Origin: JBOGVZ01 sp050692985
Lineage (GTDB): Bacteria; Actinomycetota; UBA4738; CALAEC01
Reading direction: 5' to 3'
Assembly (NCBI GenBank): GCA_050692985.1
Contig: JBOGVZ010000079.1
Coordinates: 1 to 8,759 of the forward strand
Length of the DNA: 8,759 bases
Below are positions 1 through 5,705 of the stretch, piece by piece (the stretch's first letter is position 1; each line of letters opens with the position of its first letter). A model generated the notes under the pieces. It had not been told where the DNA came from. It was given only the letters and a program-made list of their open reading frames with translations, and made no database searches. The translations under genes and the position numbers were made by a program.

Positions 1-1
1 C

Positions 2-247
2 GCGCTGGTGGTGGCCCGGCCGTACTCCCGGAGGCCGCTCCGGATGATCTACGAGCTCACCGCCCCCGGTCGGGAGCTGGCCGGAACCCTGCGTTTGCTG
101 GCCCACTGGGGAGCGGGTCACTCCGAGGAGGCCGGCGCCCCGCGGCACGTCGCCTGCGGCACCCCGATGGAGGCCCGCTGGTATTGCCCGACCTGCGCCC
201 ACCCGGTGCACGAAGACCACGGCGAGTCCGACCTCCGTTTCGTCTGA
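2..247 (+). CDS. HxlR-family winged-helix regulator, C-terminal fragment
   Basis: The reading frame is open from the left window edge and ends in TGA at 245-247; the N-terminal part lies outside. The visible part begins with a beta-wing/recognition segment (ARPYSRRPLRMIYELT), followed by a helix typical of HxlR proteins (TAPGRELAGTLRLLAHWGA). In this family that pattern marks the wing and the C-terminal dimerisation helix of a DNA-binding repressor or activator that often senses redox or electrophile stress. After the helix comes a short tail with Cys-Gly-Thr-Pro and Cys-Pro-Thr-Cys plus several His. It looks like a small zinc-ribbon or metal-binding extension, which some HxlR proteins carry. 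The target genes cannot be deduced. The internal GTG near position 8 is not a true start because similarity runs upstream of it. Confidence 0.82.
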   Translation, partial: ALVVARPYSRRPLRMIYELTAPGRELAGTLRLLAHWGAGHSEEAGAPRHVACGTPMEARWYCPTCAHPVHEDHGESDLRFV

Positions 248-358
248 GTTGCAGGACCTCGAGTTCCGGAGGAGCACTAGTTCTCCCGGGCCGAGCCGGA
301 ATGCTCCGAAAGTCCCGCAGGAGGGGCCGATGACTGGAAGGCGAGCAAGGGAGGCATC

Positions 359-625
359 ATGCGACTGTGGAGACCGAGGAGCCGAGCCCAGCACGAGCAC
401 CAGTATCGGCAGCATCCCGTGGGCGCCGGGCTGACGCGGCGCCACTGCCACTGTGGTCAGGTCAAGATCGGTCGGGACAGCTGGCCGCGCATCCGCTGGG
501 CGGCCCGCAGCGAGCACCCCGGGATCTTCGTCCCGCTCCGGCCCACCATGTTCCTCCCGGCGCCCCTCTGGGTCAGGGAGCCCCAGCCGGCCCGGCCCCG
601 CTTTGGGGAGCGGAGAGTCGGCTGA
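359..625 (+). CDS. small His/Cys-rich hypothetical protein (88 aa)
   Basis: I do not recognise a family. Reasons to think it is real: a strong Shine-Dalgarno (GGGAGG) ends 4 nt before the ATG, about 87 percent of codons end in G or C, and it fills an otherwise empty gap. The N-terminal third contains HEHQYRQHP and then RHCHCG (residues about 29-34), a cluster of His and Cys that could bind a metal ion. The rest is basic and rich in Pro, Trp and Arg, with no signal peptide or membrane segment. The last 18 codons coincide with a 62-nt repeat that recurs at 8104-8165, so the C-terminus may have been supplied by the repeat, or the true protein may end elsewhere. It is convergent with the ABC operon and 111 nt downstream of the HxlR gene. 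It could still be chance coding in GC-rich DNA. Confidence 0.5.
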   Translation: MRLWRPRSRAQHEHQYRQHPVGAGLTRRHCHCGQVKIGRDSWPRIRWAARSEHPGIFVPLRPTMFLPAPLWVREPQPARPRFGERRVG

Positions 626-631
626 CCAGGG
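570..631. repeat. 62-nt dispersed repeat, copy A
   Basis: This segment aligns without gaps to 8104-8165 at 51 of 62 positions (counted by hand). Its ends are inverted: GGTCAG at 571-576 pairs with CTGACC at 622-627. Inside is the short hairpin CCGCT/AGCGG (598-602 with 609-613). Mismatches between the copies show no third-codon bias, so nucleotide sequence or structure, not protein, seems to be conserved. Both copies lie just 3' of a minus-strand gene. It is probably a REP-like or other structured intergenic element. Confidence 0.6.
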
Positions 632-643
632 TAAGGACCAGGG

Positions 644-709
644 TCAGGCCGCCAGTCCGATCAAGACCCATCCCATCACAGTCCCCGCCACGTAGTCGGA
701 ATACGACAC
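644..709 (-). CDS. possible tiny membrane protein at the operon end
   Basis: A GTG start at 709 lies 20 nt after the permease stop, with a GGAG Shine-Dalgarno 5 nt before it. It encodes 21 residues ending in a hydrophobic run (VAGTVMGWVLIGLAA). After its TGA, the -1 frame continues with another hydrophobic run (LTLVLTLVSRL) and stops near 573. One missing or extra base would therefore join them into a roughly 45-residue single-span membrane protein. Small single-span subunits are known for some membrane complexes, but I recognise no family here. Against it: it is short, it overlaps the repeat region, and it is antisense to the non-coding flank of the 359-625 ORF. It may be a frameshifted gene, a sequencing error or chance. 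Confidence 0.25.
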   Translation of the reverse strand: MSYSDYVAGTVMGWVLIGLAA

Positions 710-729
710 TAGGTCTCCACCTTGGGCTA

Positions 730-1500
730 CTAATAGCCAAGAGGCCCCCTCCCGGCTCGCACCGCCACCGCCAGGGCGGCCACAGCCGGAGCCAGGAACA
801 GGAGGGATAGCGCCGCCGCCACCTGGGGGTCGGTCGGCACGAAGGGCAGCAGAACCAGGGGGAGCATGGGGAGACCACCTCCCACCGCCAGGCTGGTCCC
901 GTACTGGCTCCAGGAAACCAGGAAGCCGATCAGGACGGCCACAGCCAGGGCTGGACGAACCGCCGGGACGGTCACCAGGAGGAGCCGCCGGAGCCATCCG
1001 GCTCCGAGGCTCCGAGCCGCCTCCTCGAGATCCTGGACCTCAACGCCGAAGGCGGGGGCCAGCAGCAGGACCACGTAGGGCAGGACGTACACTAAATGAG
1101 CAAGGACCAGCCCCGAGAGGCGATCCGCCAGCCCCAGGCGAAGGAACCACTCCGCCAGCCCGGTACCCGTGGCGTAGCCGGGCACCAACAGCGGCATGGC
1201 CAGCAGCATGGAAGCCAGGATCGGACGCCTCACCTGGCGGCTCCCCAACGCCCGGGCGGCCGGCCATCCGAGGAGCAACGCGAGCAGGGTGGCGGCCAGC
1301 GCCACCACCAGTGAGTTGACCAGCCCGGCCCCGGCGCGGGTGGACGCCGACGAGGCCACCCGGAAGCCGCGCAGGCCGACCTCTTGAGGCCACAGCGCCG
1401 GCGCCCGCCAGACGTCGGCCACGGACCAAACCGCCAGGATGGAAAGCGGCACCACCACGGATGCCGCCAGCACCCACCCGGCGGCACCCCGCTCACGCAT
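730..1500 (-). CDS. ABC transporter permease (second, YnjC C-half-like)
   Basis: An inner-membrane permease of about 256 residues and one of the two channel subunits of the importer encoded by this operon. About six hydrophobic segments are visible, starting with WVLAASVVVPLSILAVW near residues 9-25. The cytoplasmic EAA loop that docks on the ATPase is clear (EEAARSLGAGWLRRLLLVT, followed by P and a basic/hydrophobic stretch). I chose the ATG at 1500, which has a G-rich Shine-Dalgarno (GGGGGG) just upstream and overlaps the previous stop by 8 nt (ATGCGTGA). A GTG at 1515 is possible and would add five residues. The gene ends in two consecutive TAG codons. Its relatives are permeases of the binding-protein-dependent type used for thiamine, iron or polyamines. 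In E. coli YnjC the two permease halves are fused in one protein; here they are separate genes. Confidence 0.93.
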   Translation of the reverse strand: MRERGAAGWVLAASVVVPLSILAVWSVADVWRAPALWPQEVGLRGFRVASSASTRAGAGLVNSLVVALAATLLALLLGWPAARALGSRQVRRPILASMLLAMPLLVPGYATGTGLAEWFLRLGLADRLSGLVLAHLVYVLPYVVLLLAPAFGVEVQDLEEAARSLGAGWLRRLLLVTVPAVRPALAVAVLIGFLVSWSQYGTSLAVGGGLPMLPLVLLPFVPTDPQVAAALSLLFLAPAVAALAVAVRAGRGPLGY

Positions 1501-2299
1501 CGCCCCCCCAGGCACGAGGCAGGGCGGCTAGGGCGGCGAGCAGCGCCGCCAACGCCGTGAAGAGCAGGACGGCCGCCGCCCGGGCCAGGCCGGCCGGATC
1601 GGCGCTCTTGGCGGTCTCCAGGGCGAACACGGCCAGCGTGGGGGGATGGGTGGGGCCCACCACCAGCGGTACCTCGAAGGATCCGAACGCGAAGGCCGCC
1701 ACGATCAAGGACCCGGCCACCAGCGGGGCACGGATGGCCGGCCACACCACCCAGCGGAACCGCTGCCAGGGACCGGCCCCCAACACGGCGGCCGCCTCCT
1801 CCCGTTCCGCCACCGCCTCTCTCCAGGACGCCAGCACAACCAGGACCAGGAAGGGGACCTCCTTGTAGAGGTAGACCAGTACTACCCCCAATCCGGCCCG
1901 GTCGCGGACCACCTGGAGGGGGAGGCCGCCCAGCAGCCGATCGGCGATCCCTCCCGGCCCCAGCCAGAGGACCGCCACCGCCGCCACCACGAGGTGCGGT
2001 ACCAGGACCGGAAAGGCGAAGAGGCCTCGCACCAAGGCGCCACGGGTTCGCAGCATCGCTCCGACCGCCGCCGCCAGGCCCGCAGAGAGGAGCGTGGCCA
2101 GCACGGCCACCCGGGCCGAGAACACGAATGAGTCGACGAGGCCGGGGCTCCGGAGAAGCCACCACCAGGCCTCCGGGCCCAGCTCTCCGAGTGGGTCGGA
2201 CCGCAGACTCGACCGCACCGCTCCCAGTAGGGCGCCCCCGAAGAGCAATCCGACGGCCGCCAGAGCCGGTGTCATCGAGGCAGCCGTCCGCCCCCTCAA
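1493..2299 (-). CDS. ABC transporter permease (first, YnjC N-half-like)
   Basis: The other membrane subunit of the importer, about 268 residues. Hydrophobic segments include PALAAVGLLFGGALLGAV near the N-terminus and FAFPVLVPHLVVAAVAVLWL in the middle. The EAA loop reads EEAAAVLGAGPWQRFRWVV and contacts the ATPase. The start is probably TTG at 2299. It is preceded by a perfect GGAGG (2311-2307) at 7-nt spacing and overlaps the ATPase stop as TTGA, like the other junctions of this operon. The ATG at 2275 lacks a good Shine-Dalgarno and would give a protein eight residues shorter. The substrate is unknown and is set by the binding protein, not by this subunit. Confidence 0.92.
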   Translation of the reverse strand: MRGRTAASMTPALAAVGLLFGGALLGAVRSSLRSDPLGELGPEAWWWLLRSPGLVDSFVFSARVAVLATLLSAGLAAAVGAMLRTRGALVRGLFAFPVLVPHLVVAAVAVLWLGPGGIADRLLGGLPLQVVRDRAGLGVVLVYLYKEVPFLVLVVLASWREAVAEREEAAAVLGAGPWQRFRWVVWPAIRAPLVAGSLIVAAFAFGSFEVPLVVGPTHPPTLAVFALETAKSADPAGLARAAAVLLFTALAALLAALAALPRAWGGDA

Positions 2300-3342
2300 G
2301 GAGTCGCCTCCGCGTCGAGCGGGGCAGCCGGCTCGGGAAACCGCCAGATGCGGTCCCTGGGGAGGACTACTCCCACCTCGGTTCCCGGCACCGGTGCCGA
2401 CCCGTCGACCACGTGCGCCTCCAGCCTCAAGTCTCGCCCCCGCAGGGCCACGCGGGTGTGGGTCCCCGCGTATCTCGCCTCCTCGACCCGGAGTCGCAGC
2501 GCGGCCCCTTGCTCGAACCGCACCAGTTCCGGGCGGATGGTGAAGGTTCCCGACCCGTCCGGACCGGGCACCTCCACCCACTTCCCCGCCAGCCGAAGCC
2601 GCCCGCTCCGCACCGAGCCCCCGAAGACGTTCCGGCTCCCAAAGAAGCGAGCCACGGCCGGGGAGGCGGGACGCTCGAAGAGCTCCTCGGGAGGATCGTG
2701 CTGCACGATCCTCCCCTCCAGCATCACGGCGATCCGGTCTCCGAGCTCGGCCGCCTCCTCCCGGTCGTGGGTCACGTAGAGGGTGGTGATGCCTCTTCGC
2801 CGCGGCAGGCTGGCCATCAGCCTGCGGAGCTCGCCTCGGCGATGGGGATCCACCGCCGACAGCGGCTCGTCGAGTAAGAGCAGCTCCGGGCTGACCGCCA
2901 GGGCCCGGGCCAGCGCCACCCGCTGCTGCTCGCCTCCCGAGAGCCCCCGTGGAGAGCGCCCGGCGAAGTCCTCCAAACCCACCTGTTCCAGGAGCTCCAT
3001 CGCTTCGGTCCGGCGCCTCCTCCGGTCCACCCCCGCCGCCTGGAGCCCGAAGGCCACGTTGTCGAGCACGCTCAGGTTGGGGAACAGGCGGGGCTGCTGG
3101 AACATGAGGGCGACGCCCCGCCGATGTGCGGGAATGCCCCCCACGTCCCGGCCGGTCACCTCGATCGTCCCCAAGACCTCCCGCTCCAACCCGGCGACGG
3201 CCCGCAGCAAGGTGGTCTTGCCGGCCCCGGAGGGCCCGGCCACCACGGTGAGTGTGGCTGCCGGGACCTCCAGGATGACCCCCCGAACCACCTCACGGCC
3301 GTCCCGAGAGACCCGTACCCCCTGGCAGCGCAGGCCGCCTAT
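2296..3342 (-). CDS. ABC importer ATPase with TOBE-like C-terminus
   Basis: The cytoplasmic ATPase that powers the importer, about 348 residues. Counting from the proposed start: Walker A GPSGAGKTT at 36-44, Q-loop FQQPRLF at 81-87, signature LSGGEQQR at 134-141, Walker B LLLLDEP at 154-160, D-loop region SAVD at 162-165 and H-loop VTHD at 190-193. All catalytic residues are present. The C-terminal 110 or so residues (SRNVFGGSV..., FTIRPELV..., ARYAGTHTRV...) look like a TOBE-type regulatory domain, as in CysA/PotA/FbpC-type ATPases. The start is unusual. The only codon well placed after the strong GGAGGT (3354-3349) is ATA at 3342, which overlaps the previous TAG as ATAG; no ATG, GTG or TTG is available nearby. 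CTG at 3333 is the alternative. Confidence 0.95.
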   Translation of the reverse strand: MGGLRCQGVRVSRDGREVVRGVILEVPAATLTVVAGPSGAGKTTLLRAVAGLEREVLGTIEVTGRDVGGIPAHRRGVALMFQQPRLFPNLSVLDNVAFGLQAAGVDRRRRRTEAMELLEQVGLEDFAGRSPRGLSGGEQQRVALARALAVSPELLLLDEPLSAVDPHRRGELRRLMASLPRRRGITTLYVTHDREEAAELGDRIAVMLEGRIVQHDPPEELFERPASPAVARFFGSRNVFGGSVRSGRLRLAGKWVEVPGPDGSGTFTIRPELVRFEQGAALRLRVEEARYAGTHTRVALRGRDLRLEAHVVDGSAPVPGTEVGVVLPRDRIWRFPEPAAPLDAEATP

Positions 3343-4499
3343 GGCAGAACCTCCCCCCTCCAGCGTTCTTCGATCGCGATCACCCGGTTGGGGGCCATCT
3401 CGGAGAGCAGCGGCCCGAGGTCCTCGAGGAGATGGGGACTGCCGACAGGGATCTCGAAGAGGCGCCGCTGGGCGGGAGACAGGCGGGACCGGTCGAGCAC
3501 GGTGGGGAGCCCCAGCAAGGTGGGCTCCGCCTTGGCGGCCTGCAAGCCGGGATCCAGCAGCAGGTTGGCCACCACCAGGGCACCGGCGGCGTGAGCCGCC
3601 CCGGCCGGGATCGCCACGTAGCTGACGTTCTGCAACGTACCCGTGGAGAAGACGAACGGGCGGGCAGACTCCGGGAACACGCCCCGCCCCACCTCCGTCA
3701 GGACGAAGCTCGGGTCGTAGCTGATAGCGAAGTCCACCTGCCCGTCCCCGAACAGCCGGTTCAGCTCCGCCTCCGAGCCCGGGACAAGGCCCCGCTGCCA
3801 CTGGAGGGGCTTCAGCTCTTCGAGCAGTGCGAAGGCCCGCTCCTCACCAAGCGTTTGGACCGCCAGTCGGACGAATGCCGATCCGGTGAAGTCGGGAGGG
3901 GCCGGGTAGGTCACCCGCCCGGGGTGGCGGCGGGCAAGAGCGAGCAGCTCTTCGAAGGAGCGAGGCGGCTCCGGGGTGCGGCGCCGGTCATGGGCGAACA
4001 CGAGCGCGGCTCGGCTCCAGGGAGACTCCTGACCCTCCACCGGCACCCCGAAGTCGCGAGCGATGGTGGGATCCGCCCAATCCACGTAACGGGAATTGGG
4101 CAGCGCCTCGGACCAGCCCTCCAGCCAGAGACCCGCCTCCTTGCCGAGGGTGAAGTTCTCCCCGTTGATCCAGACGAGATCCACTCCTCCACCGGCTCCG
4201 CCCGCCCGTCGCTCGGCCAGCACCCGCTGCACGGCGTCGGCCGTGTCGGCAACCGGCACCCGCACCAGGTTGATGCCCAGCTCGGCGGCGGCAGGAGCGA
4301 CCAGCTGGTCCACGTAGCGGTTCACCCGCTCGTCGCCGCCGAACATCCACCAGCGTACGGTCTGCCCGGCCGCCCCACGTTGCACCGACGCCCAGTCGGC
4401 CGCATCGGGGACCTCCGGCTGAGCACGGGCAGGCCCGCAGGCCGCCCAGACGAGGGCAAGGGCCCCTAGCAAAGCCGGTCCGCTTCCCCACCGCCTCAC
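3339..4499 (-). CDS. YnjB-like ABC transporter substrate-binding protein
   Basis: The extracytoplasmic binding protein of the importer, 386 residues. The N-terminus is a signal peptide (basic start, hydrophobic core LLGALALVWAAC, then GPARAQ). It may be a lipoprotein signal with Cys at about residue 21, though Trp at the -3 position is atypical, or a type I signal cleaved after ARA. The mature start (GQTVRWWMFGGDERVNRYVD) and the later VDLVWINGENFTLGKEAGLW and EALPN match my memory of the E. coli YnjB family, whose substrate is not established. The GTG start at 4499 overlaps the stop of the selenoprotein gene as GTGA, with GGGGGAG 7 nt upstream. This suggests translational coupling. Other members of the iron/thiamine/polyamine binding-protein fold are possible, but the YnjB match is the best. 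Confidence 0.85.
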   Translation of the reverse strand: MRRWGSGPALLGALALVWAACGPARAQPEVPDAADWASVQRGAAGQTVRWWMFGGDERVNRYVDQLVAPAAAELGINLVRVPVADTADAVQRVLAERRAGGAGGGVDLVWINGENFTLGKEAGLWLEGWSEALPNSRYVDWADPTIARDFGVPVEGQESPWSRAALVFAHDRRRTPEPPRSFEELLALARRHPGRVTYPAPPDFTGSAFVRLAVQTLGEERAFALLEELKPLQWQRGLVPGSEAELNRLFGDGQVDFAISYDPSFVLTEVGRGVFPESARPFVFSTGTLQNVSYVAIPAGAAHAAGALVVANLLLDPGLQAAKAEPTLLGLPTVLDRSRLSPAQRRLFEIPVGSPHLLEDLGPLLSEMAPNRVIAIEERWRGEVLP

Positions 4500-5065
4500 C
4501 GGCCAGCTCCCCCCGCCCGCTCCAGCTCCCTCAGAAGGAGCGTGACGGGCGGGCGATCGTCGGCTCGCTGGGGGCGCGAGTAGGCGATATCACCGTCGGG
4601 GCTCACCACGAAGTCCCCTCCCAGCTGCCGGGTGTCGCGTCCCGGCCGGCGCAGTCGCTCACTCCGGAGGAGCAAGCGGGAATACTGGAGCCAGACCTTG
4701 GGATCCAGATAGACGCGGGCGAATGAGGCCCTCCCCAGCCCCCAGTCCCGGTAGCCGACCCGCTCGAGGTCGAGGAGAACCGGGTAGGGCACCTCCAGCC
4801 CCTGCAACATGGACGCCCGCATCCGGTCCGGAGGGTCGTGGACGACGAAGACCACTGATCCTCCGGCCCGGTCGACCCGGTCCCTCCATTCCACCACCTT
4901 CACGAGGTGTGCCCGGCAGATCATTCAGCCGGCATGCCGCAGAAACGAGACCAGGAGGGGCCGACCCCGCAAGTCCTCCAGCCGGAAGCAGGCGCCGTCG
5001 AGGGTCGGCAGCTCCAAGGGCGGCGCCCGATCTCCCACCGCCGGCGGCTCGGGTAGGCGCTCCAC
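4496..5065 (-). CDS. SelU/PRXL2-like peroxiredoxin-like selenoprotein (UGA = Sec47)
   Basis: A thioredoxin-fold protein of the AhpC/TSA_2 peroxiredoxin-like family, 189 residues if the in-frame UGA is read as selenocysteine. Residues 10-46 form the usual N-terminal part (VGDRAPPLELPTLDG, then a PLLVSFLRHAG strand). The UGA at 4927-4925 stands exactly at the first Cys of the family's CxxC, giving U47-M-I-C50-R-A-H-L. After it come the conserved DPP (VVFVVHDPPDRM), the PYPVLLD strand, the GLGRAS motif and a C-terminal LGGDFVVSPDGDIAY. Codon use before the UGA is strongly coding (about 40 of 46 codons end in G or C). The GTG start has AGGA at 7-nt spacing; an in-frame TAG sits four codons upstream. 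Expected role: thiol/selenol redox or peroxide reduction in the cytoplasm, as no signal peptide is seen. It is first in the ABC operon. The alternative is a pseudogene or a short protein starting at ATG 4924. Confidence 0.85.
4892..4911 (-). promoter_or_regulatory. candidate bacterial SECIS hairpin
   Basis: Downstream of the UGA the mRNA can form CACACCU-(CGUGA)-AGGUGGUG, a 7-bp stem with one bulged G and a five-nucleotide apical loop. The loop starts about 20 nt after the UGA, within the roughly 16-37 nt range known for bacterial SECIS elements. It carries G then U as its second and third bases; a G among the first two loop bases is the main consensus feature. A possible lower stem pairs CCGG at 4916-4913 with CCGG at 4880-4877. 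The fold was done by eye, and GC-rich coding RNA often folds. Confidence 0.65.
4925..4927 (-). other. in-frame UGA, predicted selenocysteine codon
   Basis: This is codon 47 of the peroxiredoxin-like gene, a TGA flanked on both sides by sequence of one protein family. It occupies the peroxidatic-type Cys position of a CxxC motif, so the product has UxxC. It is followed at once by ATG (TGA ATG ATC TGC), so reinitiation after termination could yield a short inactive form. The annotation depends on the host having selA, selB, selC and selD, none of which is in this window. Confidence 0.82.
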
Positions 5066-5077
5066 ATATCGATCCTA
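5066..5077 (-). promoter_or_regulatory. start region of the selenoprotein operon: AGGA ribosome site or TAGGAT -10 box
   Basis: TAGGAT at 5077-5072 precedes the GTG start at 5065 by 6 nt. It can be read as a weak Shine-Dalgarno (AGGA, 7-nt spacing) or as an actinobacterial -10 hexamer of the TAnnnT type, which would make the mRNA leaderless. I see no good -35 box at the usual distance. The 130 nt between this gene and the upstream DUF427 gene hold no clear terminator, so read-through from DUF427 is also possible. Confidence 0.35.
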
Positions 5078-5195
5078 CGACCGACGCGCAGTTGAGGGCC
5101 CCAGCGCTCACGCCGCTCCGGTCCGGCCTCTCAATCAAGCCGCTCCCCGACCAGCGCCGGCGCCGAGAGGTCGATCTCCAGCACCACCACGACGT

Positions 5196-5480
5196 TCAGG
5201 GCCGAATCTCGATACCCGACGAGAAGGCCACATACCCGCGCAGCCAGCGGGCGAGGGGCCAGGCTTTCGGATAGCACCACGCGGCATCGGGCAGGAACAG
5301 ATCGCCTGCCCGGACGTGGTAGTAGCTGGCCCGACCCTTCCAATAGCACCAGGAGTGCGTGTCGCTCTCGATCAGGTATCGGCGGTCGACGTCCTCAGAT
5401 GGGAAGTACACGTTGCCTTCCACGACCCGGACCCGATCGCTTTCGGCCAGGACCGCATCTGCCAGGACGGCTCTTGTCAT
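5196..5480 (-). CDS. DUF427 domain protein, single domain (94 aa)
   Basis: A small soluble protein consisting of one DUF427 domain. Typical marks are VRVVEGNVYFPSEDVDRRYL near residues 17-36, then SDTHSWCYWKGRASYYHV (about 39-56), DAAWCYPKAWPLA (about 65-77) and the closing GYVAFSSGIEI. The molecular function of DUF427 is not established; the beta-rich fold may bind a small molecule. The ATG at 5480 has GGAGGGG just upstream, and the length is normal for the family. It is 130 nt upstream of the selenoprotein gene on the same strand, so it may share its transcript. It is divergent from the DUF3179 gene. A separate two-domain DUF427 protein lies 1.5 kb away at 6963-7727. Confidence 0.9.
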   Translation of the reverse strand: MTRAVLADAVLAESDRVRVVEGNVYFPSEDVDRRYLIESDTHSWCYWKGRASYYHVRAGDLFLPDAAWCYPKAWPLARWLRGYVAFSSGIEIRP

Positions 5481-5705
5481 GGAACCCCTCCTCGTTCGTC
5501 TGCAACAGCCGGGACGATTCCCTCGCTCCTCCAGAACTGTCGCAAATCCGATCGTTCAGCTGACGGTGCCCGGTCAACTCGAGGCCCACGGCCGGCAGAT
5601 CCCTCTCCGCAATGCGCAAGTGCTTCGGCCGACGACGCACCACCGAGGGACGAAGGGGCTACCCACCTGCGGAAGGCGTCCCGGTCCGCCCCGGTTGTTG
5701 GAATC
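5481..5705. other. divergent intergenic region between DUF427 and DUF3179 genes
   Basis: These 225 nt should carry the promoters of the DUF427 gene (leftward) and the DUF3179 gene (rightward). A Shine-Dalgarno (GGAGGGG) serves the leftward gene. The rightward start at 5706 has only a weak GGA. A short palindrome TCAGCTGA lies around 5556-5563. I find no -35/-10 pair in either direction that I would defend. A long frame open from 4809 runs through here into the DUF3179 gene, but its upstream part is a shadow of the leftward genes. Confidence 0.4.

Noticed and set aside
249..434. ORF with internal ATG at 330 preceded by GGAGGGG
   Set aside because: It overlaps the better-supported start at 359 in another frame and shows no recognisable protein pattern.
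4496..4924. A 142-residue gene starting at ATG 4924 as the full peroxiredoxin-like protein
   Set aside because: The family's N-terminal strand and motif are encoded just upstream in the same frame and separated only by the UGA. The short form would lack the first redox residue.
5131..5195. Possible coding tail (NVVVVLEIDLSAP...) after the DUF427 stop
   Set aside because: It belongs to a frame antiparallel in no gene but shifted relative to DUF427. The DUF427 protein already has its normal length and ending, so this is likely a shadow of GC-rich codon structure.
4809..5705. N-terminal extension of the DUF3179 gene from ATG 4809 (299 extra codons)
   Set aside because: It is antisense to the selenoprotein and DUF427 genes, is Arg/Pro/Ser-rich, and would bury the lipoprotein signal peptide that begins at 5706.
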